From: Paenibacillus taiwanensis DSM 18679
GTDB taxonomy: Bacteria > Bacillota > Bacilli > Paenibacillales > Paenibacillaceae
Assembly: GCF_000425125.1 (NCBI RefSeq)
Contig: NZ_AULE01000028.1
Location: forward strand, 1 to 64,000
Direction of reading: 5' to 3'
Length of the DNA stretch: 64,000 nt
Position 1 is the first letter of the stretch. Every line of letters begins with the position of its first letter. The notes under the pieces were generated by a model. That model did no database searches. It saw only the letters and a program-made list of their open reading frames with translations, and had not been told where the DNA came from. The translations under genes and the position numbers were made by a program. Shown here one piece after another: positions 35,278 through 44,557 of the stretch.

Positions 35278-36606
35278 TTGAAGGAAAGAAAACTAACAAA
35301 AACTCAATTTAAAGAGGCTTTCAAACGAGGACTAGGTAACTCATATATCGAGTTAAAAGAGAGTAATAATCGTGAAAAATACAAGGATATTGTCTTATGG
35401 TCTTGTCTCCATAACACTTGCTATGACATGCAATGTGAAGGCGGGCGTGGAATCTTTTTATATAATGCAATTTGTCTGTTCGAAGATAGGGGCTTTTTTG
35501 AAGAGGCAATAATCCAAAAGTTTATGCAAAAGAATCTAGATAGATGGTTATTCGATCAGTTGTGCGAGATTTTATATCTTTTTTCAGTCGATGGTAGCGT
35601 TAGAGCAAGGGAATCATTATATGAAAAATATAATACAACATTCGGATTTCTTTCACATCGCGTCAATCGTTTAGAAAAGGAAAACTTTGAATGGCTTTGT
35701 GTATGGCTAACATCCCTAGATGGATTTCCTGCATTCAAGTGCATTGTAAAACAACTTGGCGAGTATTCATTAAGAAAACGTGATACTGTGGATATGGATT
35801 GGTTTTATTCAAACGCGAAAAATAAGTTTGGGGATAAACGTGTCGATACATTTTTGCAAAACAATGCGATTAAATCTGATTATGTAAAAGCTTTTCTAAA
35901 CTCCGTATCACACAGCACGATTCAAAATAGACAAAGTATCGATTCACCAACATTAGAAGAACTGATTAAATCATCAAGAGAAAAGCGTAGCCGTGGGCTT
36001 GCACTTCGTTTTGCGAAAAATGCATCAGAGGATGATTTGATAAAATTAGCGAAATACTCTATCGAAGAAACAAATCTAGAAATAAAGGTAGAATTGCTCT
36101 GGACTTTTAGGAAGGTTTGTTTCCCATTGGATGAGCAGTATATTTTCGAACTTGCCGAAAGTGATAATCAATCAATACGAGATATTGCTTTTGAGATGAT
36201 GCAGCATTTACCATCAGATAGGATTCACGACTTCGTAATAAATCTTCTTAAACAAAAGAAGGAACTCGCAAATGCTCTAAGTCTCCTATGTTATTGTTAT
36301 AAGTCTGAGGATGAAACTGTGCTACTCGAAGGCATTCAAAGTCTGACAGTATCATATGATGAAGGCGAATGGCATGGTGTCTTTATGTGCGTTGAGGATT
36401 TATTAGATAATCGATCAGTTAAAGTTAATCCCTCCGTATATATCTACATATATAGACAAACACTGTGTTCATATTGTCGTCATACTCTGATTCAAGGAAT
36501 GTCCAAGAGAAAAGTTCTCCCCCAAGAGATTCTAGAAGAATGTTTGCATGACAGCTACGAGAATACAAGAAAGTTTGCAGTACGAAAACTAAAGAAAATT
36601 ACGTAA
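35278..36606 (+). CDS. HEAT-repeat-like helical protein, unknown function
   Basis: A 442-aa, all-helical, soluble protein. The C-terminal half (about 225-440) has repeating paired helices such as RGLALRFAKNASEDDLIKLA and SIRDIAFEMMQHLPSDRI, and ends NTRKFAVRKLKKI, as in HEAT-type alpha solenoids. I see no catalytic motif. The start is TTG at 35278 after AAAGGAGA. It follows the barstar-like gene by 55 bp and may share its transcript. AT-rich composition suggests transfer. Confidence 0.6.
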   Translation: MKERKLTKTQFKEAFKRGLGNSYIELKESNNREKYKDIVLWSCLHNTCYDMQCEGGRGIFLYNAICLFEDRGFFEEAIIQKFMQKNLDRWLFDQLCEILYLFSVDGSVRARESLYEKYNTTFGFLSHRVNRLEKENFEWLCVWLTSLDGFPAFKCIVKQLGEYSLRKRDTVDMDWFYSNAKNKFGDKRVDTFLQNNAIKSDYVKAFLNSVSHSTIQNRQSIDSPTLEELIKSSREKRSRGLALRFAKNASEDDLIKLAKYSIEETNLEIKVELLWTFRKVCFPLDEQYIFELAESDNQSIRDIAFEMMQHLPSDRIHDFVINLLKQKKELANALSLLCYCYKSEDETVLLEGIQSLTVSYDEGEWHGVFMCVEDLLDNRSVKVNPSVYIYIYRQTLCSYCRHTLIQGMSKRKVLPQEILEECLHDSYENTRKFAVRKLKKIT

Positions 36607-37605
36607 TTAAGCCCTGTTTGGGCATTCATACACGTGGCTTTACTTTTTTGAAGTAACCATTTGACATACTAGGCATGATGAGTTCTATAAAATACGAGCT
36701 AGTAAAGCTTACGACATTCTTTAATAATAGGCTTTCCGTTATATAGGCTTGTTGAGGTACTTGCCGTAAAACTGCCGCAAAAATTTGTGATAAGGTAAAG
36801 TAAATCAAGTGAATAGAACTGGAAGAATTAACTGAAAGTTGAGATAATAGCATCTAAGTTATAATACATGTGTTTTTCCTTCCATTTCACCGTGTCGAGT
36901 GGTATGTGGAATTTCTGCACTAACCACTTTTTCATCGAGCTCACCAGTCTCAAATATATTTTTCAAATGACGATAAATTGATGTTCTATCGACATCGAAC
37001 AAGTCTGAGATTATTTTCGGGCTGTCCAAATCGTTCTATTTTTAACAATAAATTCCAATTTTCATCAGCATCATACATTAAAAATTGGATTTCTTTCATC
37101 ATGATCTTCCATCTATCCACCTGATTTAACAGTTTCCAATCTATTAGTTTTTGACTAATTCATCCGCCAGTTCATAGATTGCATCGCGCAAACCGTTTCG
37201 ATATTTCATTCTAGGTAAGGACTGTATTTGCTCATCATAAGCCAATGTTGTTATAGTTAGAAGCGGCTTGATCAATAATGTCACGGATTTTACGTTTATC
37301 ATCCAAATATTGTAAGTCATAGCGATGGCGACTAAACAATTCTATTTTAGGTCTCAGAGGGTTTGGGACGGATTTTGCCGAAATATATAGTGAGAAAGTA
37401 TTAGGTCTTCGAAACTTATACTCTTCTTAGGTTCAAAAATGAAATCAATAATTCTAAAGCATTCAACTGTCGATTTTTAAGTTCAACTGCGAGAAGTTAT
37501 ACTTAAAAGTATGCCTTAAAATTTCAATATTGAATATTTGGTAGAGCAATGAACGATTGTGATGCTAAGTGTTCACGCAAAGATTAATGAATTCGGGGGC
37601 TGAAA
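36607..37605. other. Degenerate region between HEAT-like and nuclease genes
   Basis: This 1-kb AT-rich stretch has no intact gene. On the minus strand it holds a RhuM remnant (36828-37099). From 37145 to about 37440 there are further broken coding-like fragments, such as YDEQIQSLPRMKYRNGLRDA in one frame and YDLQYLDDKRKIRDIIDQA in another, which I do not recognise. Confidence 0.55.
36828..37099 (-). pseudogene. RhuM family gene remnant
   Basis: Read on the minus strand, the ATG at 37099 gives MKEIQFLMYDADEN, the start typical of RhuM proteins. A different frame then gives DLFDVDRTSIYRHLKNIFE and ELDEKVVSAEIPHTTRHGEM, and a third frame gives YYNLDAIIS. These match consecutive parts of RhuM-family proteins, so at least two frameshifts and a deletion are present and the C-terminus is gone. 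Confidence 0.75.
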
Positions 37606-38595
37606 ATGTACAATATAAAGAATAAAAAGGCATCAAAGGTAGAAGCTGTTACGTTTGCACAACTTGAAATGCAAGAGAATGATATAGAGGAACTTCTTAG
37701 AAATAGTATCGATATGCTTTGTGATGATGAGGAATCAATGCTTATAGTTGGACGTCAAGTGAAGAATGAAAGTCATGGGAGAAGTGATCTTACAGCTGTT
37801 GATAATAACGGGAATATTGTGTTGATAGAAATTAAAAGGGATCGAAAAGATATTGAAAATCGTAAAGAGGCTTTTGAATTTCAGGCTATCCGATATGCTG
37901 CAAGTTACGCGACAATCGTAGATGCCGATGATCTTGTTAGAAAAGTTTATGCACCCTATATTGAGAAATACAGAAGTGAATTCGAACTGGGTGAGCTAAC
38001 CTCATATGAGCTTGGGCTTAGGAAACTGAACGAATTTTTGAAAGTTAATGGTGCTGAAACTAGTTTTAATAAGAAACAAAAGATTATTCTTGTCGCCTCT
38101 GACTATGATGATCAGACGTTGTCCGCAGTTGCCTGGCTAAATAACAATGGTGTTGATATGAGTTGTTTTAAACTCACACCTTATAAAATTAATAATGAAG
38201 TGTTTTTAAATGCTGAAAAATTGTTGCCACTAACCAACTATGATGACTACTATGTCAATTTAATGGAGAAAACTCCATCTAGAATAAAGCAAAACAAAGA
38301 TATTAAACGCAGGTCATTACCTAAAATTGATGAGATGCTTCTTTGGGGCGTTGTCAAAGCAGGAGATACGATTGTAGCAAAAGGGAGAAACGATGAAGCT
38401 ACCTTACTTAGTAATGGAAATGTATTAGTTAATGGCAAGGAAAAGTCATTGTTAGCATGGTTAAAGGAAGTATTCGGGTGGTCGAACATTGCGACATATG
38501 ATTTTTCTGTATTAAAAGAGAGTGGAAGAACTCTCTATCAAATTCGTGAAGACTACATGAATAAGCAAGTTGCTGAAATGGTGAAGGAATTGTGA
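37606..38595 (+). CDS. Predicted PD-(D/E)XK nuclease with C-terminal RAMA-like domain
   Basis: A 329-aa protein. Residues about 25-110 look like the NucS/DUF91-type nuclease core: an acidic helix (NDIEELLRNSIDML), then GRSDLTAVDNNGNIVLIEIK, which holds the Asp and the E-x-K of a PD-(D/E)XK active site. Residues about 245-320 resemble the RAMA domain of restriction-linked proteins (WGVVKAGDTIVAKG, then ATLLSNGNVLVNGKEKSL, ending LYQIREDY). The combination suggests cleavage of DNA with a recognised modification or structure, as in stand-alone defence nucleases. It is a lone gene in the island. No close ribosome binding site stands out beyond GGGGG before the ATG. Confidence 0.65.
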   Translation: MYNIKNKKASKVEAVTFAQLEMQENDIEELLRNSIDMLCDDEESMLIVGRQVKNESHGRSDLTAVDNNGNIVLIEIKRDRKDIENRKEAFEFQAIRYAASYATIVDADDLVRKVYAPYIEKYRSEFELGELTSYELGLRKLNEFLKVNGAETSFNKKQKIILVASDYDDQTLSAVAWLNNNGVDMSCFKLTPYKINNEVFLNAEKLLPLTNYDDYYVNLMEKTPSRIKQNKDIKRRSLPKIDEMLLWGVVKAGDTIVAKGRNDEATLLSNGNVLVNGKEKSLLAWLKEVFGWSNIATYDFSVLKESGRTLYQIREDYMNKQVAEMVKEL

Positions 38596-38789
38596 TAAAT
38601 GAGTAAGTCCAGCCATTAAGATAACGATTAACAAATTTTTTAAATCTGTGAAAATATTGGATTTTGATGCAGAGAAGTATATAGAGTCATGATAGTTTCA
38701 ATGAAAAGTTAAAGAAAGCCGCATAAATGAACTTAACCTTTTTTGTATTTCTACCCTTATTTATCAACGTTGTCATTTTCTACTAGTAT

Positions 38790-39558
38790 CGAGTCTGTAA
38801 AATAGTTTGTGTAAACTCCAAAACCTATTAAAATAGAATCAACTGAAAGGTTGGGAGTACACATGAGACTGAGGACAAAAGAACAATTGCGGGCCTTTAT
38901 TAAGGAGAACAAGTTGGTCACAGCAAAGGACGCTCAGGATGCCTTGAAAGTTATTCGCCGAGACGATTCAGGAAACGCTGGAGGCAGAGATGGATGCTCA
39001 TCTAGGCTATGAAAAGCATGAGAAATCGGATAAAAACACTCTAAATTCCCGTAACGGAAAGAGCCGCAAGACCATCACCAGTAAGTACGGTGAGCAGGAG
39101 ATCGCGGTTCCCTGTGACCGTCAAGGCGATTTCGACCCGCTTGTGGTTAAGAAATACCAGTCCAATGTGACCGGGATTGAAGATCAGATTATCGCGTTGT
39201 ATGCCAAAGGCGTGAGTACACGAGACATTCAGGACCATCTTCAGCAGATCTACGGCATAGAGGTGTCACCTACGTTCATTTCCAATGTGACCAATAAAAT
39301 AATGCGGCTAGTAAAAGAATGGCAAAATCGGCCACTTCAAAGCGTCTACGCGGTAGTTTTTTTGGATACCATTCACTTCAAAGTGAAGCAGGATGGGGCT
39401 ATTGTGAACAAGACGGCGTAGATGGTCATTGGCATTGATTTGGACGACAACAAGGATGTTTTAGGCATCTGGATTGGCGAAAATGAGTCGGCCAAGTTTT
39501 GGCTCAGCGTACTGAATGAGCTGAAAAATCGTGGCGCTCAGGACATTCTCAAGATTAA
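38790..39558 (+). pseudogene. IS256-family (mutator-type) transposase remnant
   Basis: Possible IS end sequence near 38790-38815, then a start at 38863. The frame gives MRLRTKEQLRAFIKENKL, shifts near 38953 into FAETIQETLEAEMDAHLGY, continues through GVSTRDIQDHLQQIYGIEVS and the first catalytic Asp region (VVFLDTIHFKV), hits TAG at 39419, then reads on as MVIGIDLDDNKDVLGIWIGE. It is cut off at about 39558. It has a frameshift, a stop and loss of the 3' half. Confidence 0.88.
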
Positions 39559-39589
39559 TATAAGGCATGGTTCATCCCACATATATAGG

Positions 39590-40123
39590 TTATTGCTGAT
39601 ACTTTAAAATATACTTGATGTATTCTTTTGCACTGTGATCGATATCCTCATGGCTAGCTTGAAATGAAGCTCCGAAGACAGCGAAGTAGGGTAACGCCAA
39701 TGCGCCCACATGTCTTGTACTGGCTTTGAAAGGTGCAATTACTTCATCTACGGTAAACGACACAGAGCCCTCTGGCATATAATTTTCTTTCTTATCGCCA
39801 ATGGATATGGCAAGCCCGAACTTTTTCCCTTTAAGTTTATCCCCTTTGGATCCATAAGCCCAGCCGTAAGCAAAAACATCGTCAAACCACTTTTTCAATA
39901 ACGGCGGATAACTATACCAATACAAAGGGAATTGCAAGATGACATGGTTATAGGCTTCTAATAAATGTTGCTCTCTAGTAACATCAATGTTCCAGTCAGG
40001 GTACTCTTTGTAAAGCTCATGAATTGTAATTTCGTCAGGATATTGCTGAAGTTCTTCTTTCCAGCACTGATTTATTCTTGAAACTTCCAGGTTCGGGTGT
40101 GTCAAAATGACAAGTGTTTTCAT
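39590..40123 (-). CDS. NAD(P)H-dependent flavin oxidoreductase (YwrO/KefF-type quinone reductase)
   Basis: A 177-aa flavodoxin-like protein. It begins KTLVILTHPNLEVSRIN (phosphate-binding region for FMN/FAD) and has the QFPLYWYSYPPLLKKWFDDV motif (near 86) and AYGSKGDKLKGKKFGLAIS typical of modulator-of-drug-activity/NQO-type reductases. It should carry out two-electron reduction of quinones or nitro compounds. It is divergently arranged with an HxlR regulator, the usual pairing for electrophile-responsive reductases. Confidence 0.88.
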   Translation of the reverse strand: MKTLVILTHPNLEVSRINQCWKEELQQYPDEITIHELYKEYPDWNIDVTREQHLLEAYNHVILQFPLYWYSYPPLLKKWFDDVFAYGWAYGSKGDKLKGKKFGLAISIGDKKENYMPEGSVSFTVDEVIAPFKASTRHVGALALPYFAVFGASFQASHEDIDHSAKEYIKYILKYQQ

Positions 40124-40238
40124 TATATAACCTCACTTCTTATGTTCATCTGTAACCGTGTAATGGCAAAGTGTCTCTTTCAATTTGTTGGACTACAATC
40201 ATTATGTTGCAAGCTTGAAAAAAAGAAAATACACACAA

Positions 40239-40259
40239 TAAAGTAAGGTAGTTACTTTA
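40239..40259. promoter_or_regulatory. Putative operator between reductase and HxlR genes
   Basis: A perfect 8-5-8 inverted repeat: TAAAGTAA, centre GGTAG, TTACTTTA. It lies in the 240-bp divergent spacer, where HxlR/YodB-type repressors bind comparable AT-rich palindromes. Confidence 0.65.
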
Positions 40260-40360
40260 AAGTGCGTACTAGACTCGAAAAATAATATGTGCCACAGTTA
40301 ATGTTTAAGCGACTATATTAACTTGGCTTTGTAAGATAGTCACGAACGAGGTGTCATTTG

Positions 40361-40726
40361 ATGAAACAGTATAATCTGGGCATAGAGGCGACGCTTGAAA
40401 TTATAGGTGGAAAGTGGAAAGCTCTGATCATATGCTTATTAATGTCCGGTGTAAAGAGAACAAGCGAATTACAGCGCCATATTGACGGCATTTCACAAAA
40501 GGTGCTGATCCAGCAACTTCGCGAACTCGAAAAGGATGGGCTCGTAAGAAGATATGTGTTTCAGCAAATGCCACCAAAAGTCGAATATAGCCTAACAGAG
40601 TATGGAGTCACAGCCAATAAGATCGTTGAAGTGATGTGTTCTTGGGGCAAAGAGAATATTAAAATGAGGCAACAGCAAGGGGAAGATATCGTCTTGCTGG
40701 AGGGAACAGTCACCGGAGAGTTTTGA
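40361..40726 (+). CDS. HxlR family winged-helix regulator
   Basis: A 121-aa HxlR/MarR-like protein with the family core: NLGIEATLEIIGGKWKALII (near 4-23), RTSELQRHIDGISQKVLIQQ, and the wing PPKVEYSLTEYG. No Cys equivalent to the N-terminal redox Cys of YodB is present, so sensing is probably by ligand, or through another residue. The ATG at 40361 follows GAGGTG. It likely represses the divergent reductase gene and itself. Confidence 0.88.
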   Translation: MKQYNLGIEATLEIIGGKWKALIICLLMSGVKRTSELQRHIDGISQKVLIQQLRELEKDGLVRRYVFQQMPPKVEYSLTEYGVTANKIVEVMCSWGKENIKMRQQQGEDIVLLEGTVTGEF

Positions 40727-40803
40727 AGATTATGTATGATGAAGCTAGCAGTGCTTAAAGTGACTCTATAGAGAATGGTTACTCTCCTGCTAACTTCAAA
40801 AAT

Positions 40804-40852
40804 AAAAAAATCGTTGTATGGCTTCTCTAGGTCACAATACAACGATTTTTAC
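40804..40852. terminator. Bidirectional terminator
   Basis: AAAAATCGTTGTAT near 40806 and ATACAACGATTTTT at 40837-40850 pair perfectly across a 17-nt loop, with A and T tracts on both sides. Confidence 0.85.
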
Positions 40853-41147
40853 AATGTGATCTTGTTGTTGGGACATATCCCTTTTTATAATGTAAATTTA
40901 GGTTCGTAGAAATTAATTTTACGATTAGCATAAGCGTAATTGACGAGAAATTCACCTTCTTGGGCTTGTAGTGCTTACACAGGATCGATCATACATGAGT
41001 TTTATTTGGTTGTAAATATATCCCGAAAATATTACGTTGTTCGACTTTTTTTATTTTAAATAAGATATTTTAGGCCAAGTATTTTAAACTACTTGTGTAA
41101 ACGCATCGTCGTCAGCGATCTGACCTATGTGAAGATTTTGTATAACT

Positions 41148-41189
41148 AAAAAGATCGTTATCCTATTTATTGGATAGCGATCTTTTTTC
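41148..41189. terminator. Bidirectional terminator
   Basis: AAAAAGATCGTTATCC and GGATAGCGATCTTTTT pair with one mismatch, with A/T tracts on both sides. On the minus strand it lies just after the small membrane-protein remnant. Confidence 0.8.
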
Positions 41190-41391
41190 TACTCCACGAG
41201 CAAAGCAATCCAGATAAATAGTACATATACCAAAGTAAGGACTCCAACGACACTTAAAGGAACAATCCAGAGTAGGTGAGCTTTAAAAGGGTGGATTCGG
41301 TGCATTTGTTTTTGCTTGGTAATAGCTCATACCGCATACTCTCAATAATTTTTTCGACCTTCGCCTCATCGACGTTCTGGAGTTCATTCCA
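41189..41391 (-). pseudogene. Broken small membrane protein gene
   Basis: Minus-strand frames read NVDEAKVEKIIESMRYELLP and then, after a shift near 41305, a 38-codon frame MHRIHPFKAHLLWIVPLSVV ending in a hydrophobic helix and IALLVE. Together they look like a short cytoplasmic helix plus one or two membrane helices split by a frameshift. It follows the acetyltransferase gene directly. No family recognised. Confidence 0.4.
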
Positions 41392-41398
41392 ATGTTAC

Positions 41399-42322
41399 CT
41401 AATTCAGTTTTGTATAGTACCTTATTTCTTCATTATCCACGTGAAATCCAAGCGATTCGTATAGCGATAAGGCAGATTTATTTGTAGTTAATACCTCAAG
41501 TTTAGCACTTTGTAGTTGATTAGCTTTGAGATATTTCAAAGCTTGTGTAAGTAAATACTTGGAAAATCCACGTTTTCTCCATGGTTCGCGGACAAAAACG
41601 TCCTCGATTACACCAAAGTCATCTTCTTGCCATGCCATCAGCCCGCCAACGATAGCGTCTGTTTGACGTATGACCATGGATGTCCATAGGTTGTTATTCT
41701 TGTATTCAGATAACCTATTAAGACCAAGTGGAGTATCAGGCCAAATTTCAGCTTCTACATGAAGATAATCTCTTTCTTCGTCAGAGGTCTCCATCTTCCA
41801 GTGTGAGAATTGAAAGTCCTCCTGAAGCTTTAACTCAGTGATCGGTTCATTCAAATCTCGCTTCATGTGATATAAACTATTCAGATAAAAATATCCTTTT
41901 TGAATAAAAAAATGATTGTTTGCTGTTTCTGTCGAGTAATTGCCAACACAAAGCATTGTTTCGTATTCTTCAGACAATGTTTCCATTAATTTCTTTGCTC
42001 TATTGAAAAGATAGTGATAGACGTTTTCGAGTAAAGCAACGTCATTTTCCCTTTCGGGAAGTGTTTTAAGATTGACGTAAATGGAATGACTGTTCTCTTT
42101 TGGACGTCCGGGAGGCATAACGTTAATGATGCTAACTTGCCCCTTAGCGATCATAATCCCATTTTCAAATGCGCAATAAACGTTATCCCAATTATATTCG
42201 TCCCCGACCCACCAAAATATTTTATTTTCTTTTGCTGTTACTGATCGGTAAAACTGTCCAAGGGACGGCATGTCTCCGTTTTGGAAATTACGTATGAACA
42301 TTTCTGTTGGAAATTGGCTCAA
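41399..42322 (-). CDS. GNAT family N-acetyltransferase
   Basis: A 307-aa protein. The C-terminal GNAT domain (about 165-305) has the acetyl-CoA motif A: VIEDVFVREPWRKRGFSKYL, with the R-K-R-G-F loop in place of the usual Q/R-x-x-G-x-G/A, followed by LEVLTTNKSALSLYESLGF (motif B). The N-terminal half (about 8-150) may be a second, degenerate GNAT fold. The start is TTG at 42322 after AGGGG. The substrate is unknown. A fragment resembling its 3' end recurs near 49290. Confidence 0.85.
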   Translation of the reverse strand: MSQFPTEMFIRNFQNGDMPSLGQFYRSVTAKENKIFWWVGDEYNWDNVYCAFENGIMIAKGQVSIINVMPPGRPKENSHSIYVNLKTLPERENDVALLENVYHYLFNRAKKLMETLSEEYETMLCVGNYSTETANNHFFIQKGYFYLNSLYHMKRDLNEPITELKLQEDFQFSHWKMETSDEERDYLHVEAEIWPDTPLGLNRLSEYKNNNLWTSMVIRQTDAIVGGLMAWQEDDFGVIEDVFVREPWRKRGFSKYLLTQALKYLKANQLQSAKLEVLTTNKSALSLYESLGFHVDNEEIRYYTKLN

Positions 42323-42765
42323 TACAATACCCCTCTCAGTTTTGGGGGTCCGCAGTTTAGAGTGCTAGTTATGCGAGCTCCCCTTAATAAATTTACCCTT
42401 TGCTAACATTAGATTGCCCACAACAAACACCACCTTTACTGTTATTACCATTGACATTAACATGCCTTGAGCATGGTTTCAAACATAATTTACAAATATA
42501 AATACTTTTTTCCTACATGTATGACTATTCATGTGATTTTCGTCTACCAGCTACGGAGAGCCAAATTCAAACGTTACTTGAATAATATCCTCAACTTCTT
42601 GATGGTATTTTACAATTTTTAAATATAACAAATGGATGCAGCTTGATTGAACATGCTGTCTATGGTGGTTGTGCTTTGTTGCTTGGCGTTGACGAAATAG
42701 AAATAGCTAGTATTTGTGATGAGCATATAATTGTTAATATCCGTGCGTGAGTTCATATCTGGTAA
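42323..42765. other. Gene-free AT-rich stretch with coding debris
   Basis: No intact gene. Around 42590-42740 the plus strand reads QLLDGILQFLNITNGCSLIE and then GGCALLLGVDEIEIAS before a stop, which looks like the tail of a lost gene I do not recognise. It leads into the MFS remnant. Confidence 0.4.
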
Positions 42766-43256
42766 ATTGTCGTAGCAATGGCTGTTGCTATTCGTCTTGT
42801 AGAAAAAGAAAAAAGGGGAAGTGCAATTGGGATTATTTTAATAGGTTTAAGTAGTTCCTTAGTTTTTGGAGTGCCACTTGGCACATTTCTCAGTGAAATC
42901 ATCGGATGGAGAGCACTATTCGTATTAATTGGTTTGCTCACGATTATTCCACTACTCGTTGTTTATAGAAATGTTCCTGCGATGCAAGAACAAGAACCAG
43001 TTATGATACTTATGCAATTAGCCATACTAAAAGATAAGAGAATTGTACTCGCAGTTGCTGTGACGTTGTTTTATATAGATGGTTACTCTACATTGTTCAC
43101 TTATTAACACCATTTTTACAAATTTATTCCAATATTACCGTTTCAGAAATTAGTAGTGTGTTATTACTTGCTGGAATTTGCAGCTTCATTGGTTCTATCA
43201 TTGGAGGGGTGGCAGCGGATAAAAAGGACCCCAAATTACGATTTTGGCGGGATTAA
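42766..43256 (+). pseudogene. MFS transporter remnant
   Basis: The frame IVVAMAVAIRLVEKEKRGSA continues GIILIGLSSSLVFGVPLGTF, the middle part (TM4-TM6) of a drug/arabinose-efflux MFS protein. It stops after STLFTY near 43106 and resumes in another frame as LLTPFLQIYSNITVSEISSV and FIGSIIGGVAADKKDPKLRF. The N-terminal third and the C-terminus are missing. Confidence 0.82.
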
Positions 43257-43283
43257 CCCTGCAACTCATATCGATCAGGTGAT

Positions 43284-43757
43284 TCAGAGGATGCAACTAG
43301 TCCACTTTTCATTGCCATAACGCCTATTTTTATAATTATCAATTTTCCACGTATCGGCTTTTCTTAATAACACAAACAGGTATTCATCATTAAAGTTAGT
43401 TTCGGTTTTGATATACACTTCTGCACGATTTTTATTTTTAAGTTCAACATTGGTTTCAATAGAGTGGTCTATCCCATTGAACTTCACCGGAAAACCAATG
43501 CTCTGTCTGTTTTTTCCTCCATATACCCTCTTTTTATCGGTACAGTATTCAACAAAAATAGGACCGATCAGCCCCGAGAATTGTTCGTGCCAATCTGTTC
43601 GTTGTACATAATGATATTCATCACCTGTATATTTTTCTTTTAATTCAGCTTCTTCTTGTTCATGTTGTTTATAGATGTGGTCTTCTATGTCGTTCCATTT
43701 TGATCCGTATTGTTGGACGATATGAATTAAATGCTTGTGTAACTCTTGTTGATCCAC
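43284..43757 (-). CDS. NTF2-fold immunity-like protein
   Basis: About 157 aa. The GTG at 43757 is chosen because AGAGGTG lies 7 nt upstream. The C-terminal half has the NTF2-like immunity pattern: RAEVYIKTETNFNDEYLFVL, followed by RKADTWKIDNYKNRRYG. Such proteins protect against polymorphic toxins delivered by neighbouring cells. No toxin gene accompanies it. The N-terminal helix region is charged. Low GC content matches the island. Confidence 0.65.
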   Translation of the reverse strand: MDQQELHKHLIHIVQQYGSKWNDIEDHIYKQHEQEEAELKEKYTGDEYHYVQRTDWHEQFSGLIGPIFVEYCTDKKRVYGGKNRQSIGFPVKFNGIDHSIETNVELKNKNRAEVYIKTETNFNDEYLFVLLRKADTWKIDNYKNRRYGNEKWTSCIL

Positions 43758-44058
43758 GGGATAACACCTCTCCACATATAAATATAGTTATTACTTGTCC
43801 GACAAGTTATTTCATACCCTTCGGATCAGCCATAACAAGACTGATGGCCTTTTCCATAGTTTCTTATACATCCAATACTAACCACAAGTGATAACTTATA
43901 CAATCCTTCTTTGATTCAAGTCCCCAGTCCCCTAAATAGGAGAAGGGGGGTTTTTATAGCGAAAAGGCGAACTATTATAATATGATTGAGGATAACAATA
44001 ATTAAGGCGTAAAGCAGATTGGCTTTACTAGGGATAGCTAATTTACGGAGGATTTATA

Positions 44059-44466
44059 ATGAATAAAATGTATGAGTTTGGTTTTTTGTGCACGAATAAG
44101 GATGAAAAGGAACTGATGAATGCTCTGTACAGTTTTTTAGAACCACTTCGTAGGACATTCTCGAAAACTAGAAATAAAGGGATGTTAGAAGCAAGGCTTC
44201 CATATGTTTATAAGCATTTTTATTGGAATTTGAACAAAGAGAAGCAAGTTTATGTGGAGGTTTATCCAAATAAAGATGTAGAAGGGCAATATAAGTTTGC
44301 AGATGAAAACGTTGGATGGGTATTGTTCGCGAATCTAAAAGATGTTACACCACCCTATCATGTACCTATCGAGGAACAAGAGAAGTACCTTGCTGATTTG
44401 CTAAGCTCAGCTCATTTTAACTATGTTAAATTATATGAGTACAGTGATGAGGAGGAAAGACTATAG
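44059..44466 (+). CDS. Hypothetical protein of the accessory island
   Basis: A 135-aa soluble protein with an excellent ribosome binding site (ACGGAGGA). It contains YKHFYWNLNKEKQVYVEVYP and VGWVLFANLKDVTPPYH. I do not recognise a family. Its size, its acidic C-terminus and its position among immunity-type genes make an immunity or accessory role possible, but nothing in the sequence shows it. Confidence 0.65.
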   Translation: MNKMYEFGFLCTNKDEKELMNALYSFLEPLRRTFSKTRNKGMLEARLPYVYKHFYWNLNKEKQVYVEVYPNKDVEGQYKFADENVGWVLFANLKDVTPPYHVPIEEQEKYLADLLSSAHFNYVKLYEYSDEEERL

Positions 44467-44557
44467 ACCGGCATAGGTATCGTCCAACAATGTACATACA
44501 CAGTGGTCAAAGAGGATCTTTAGATGCCTATATTTTAGAACAATAGGGGGAATTAGT

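Larger units (their letters stand above)
40727..41398. other. Intergenic stretch with two strong hairpins
   Basis: After the HxlR gene this 670-bp region holds two terminator-like hairpins (40804-40852 and 41148-41187) and a broken small membrane-protein frame on the minus strand (41189-41391). The middle part, 40860-41140, shows nothing I can identify. Confidence 0.6.
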
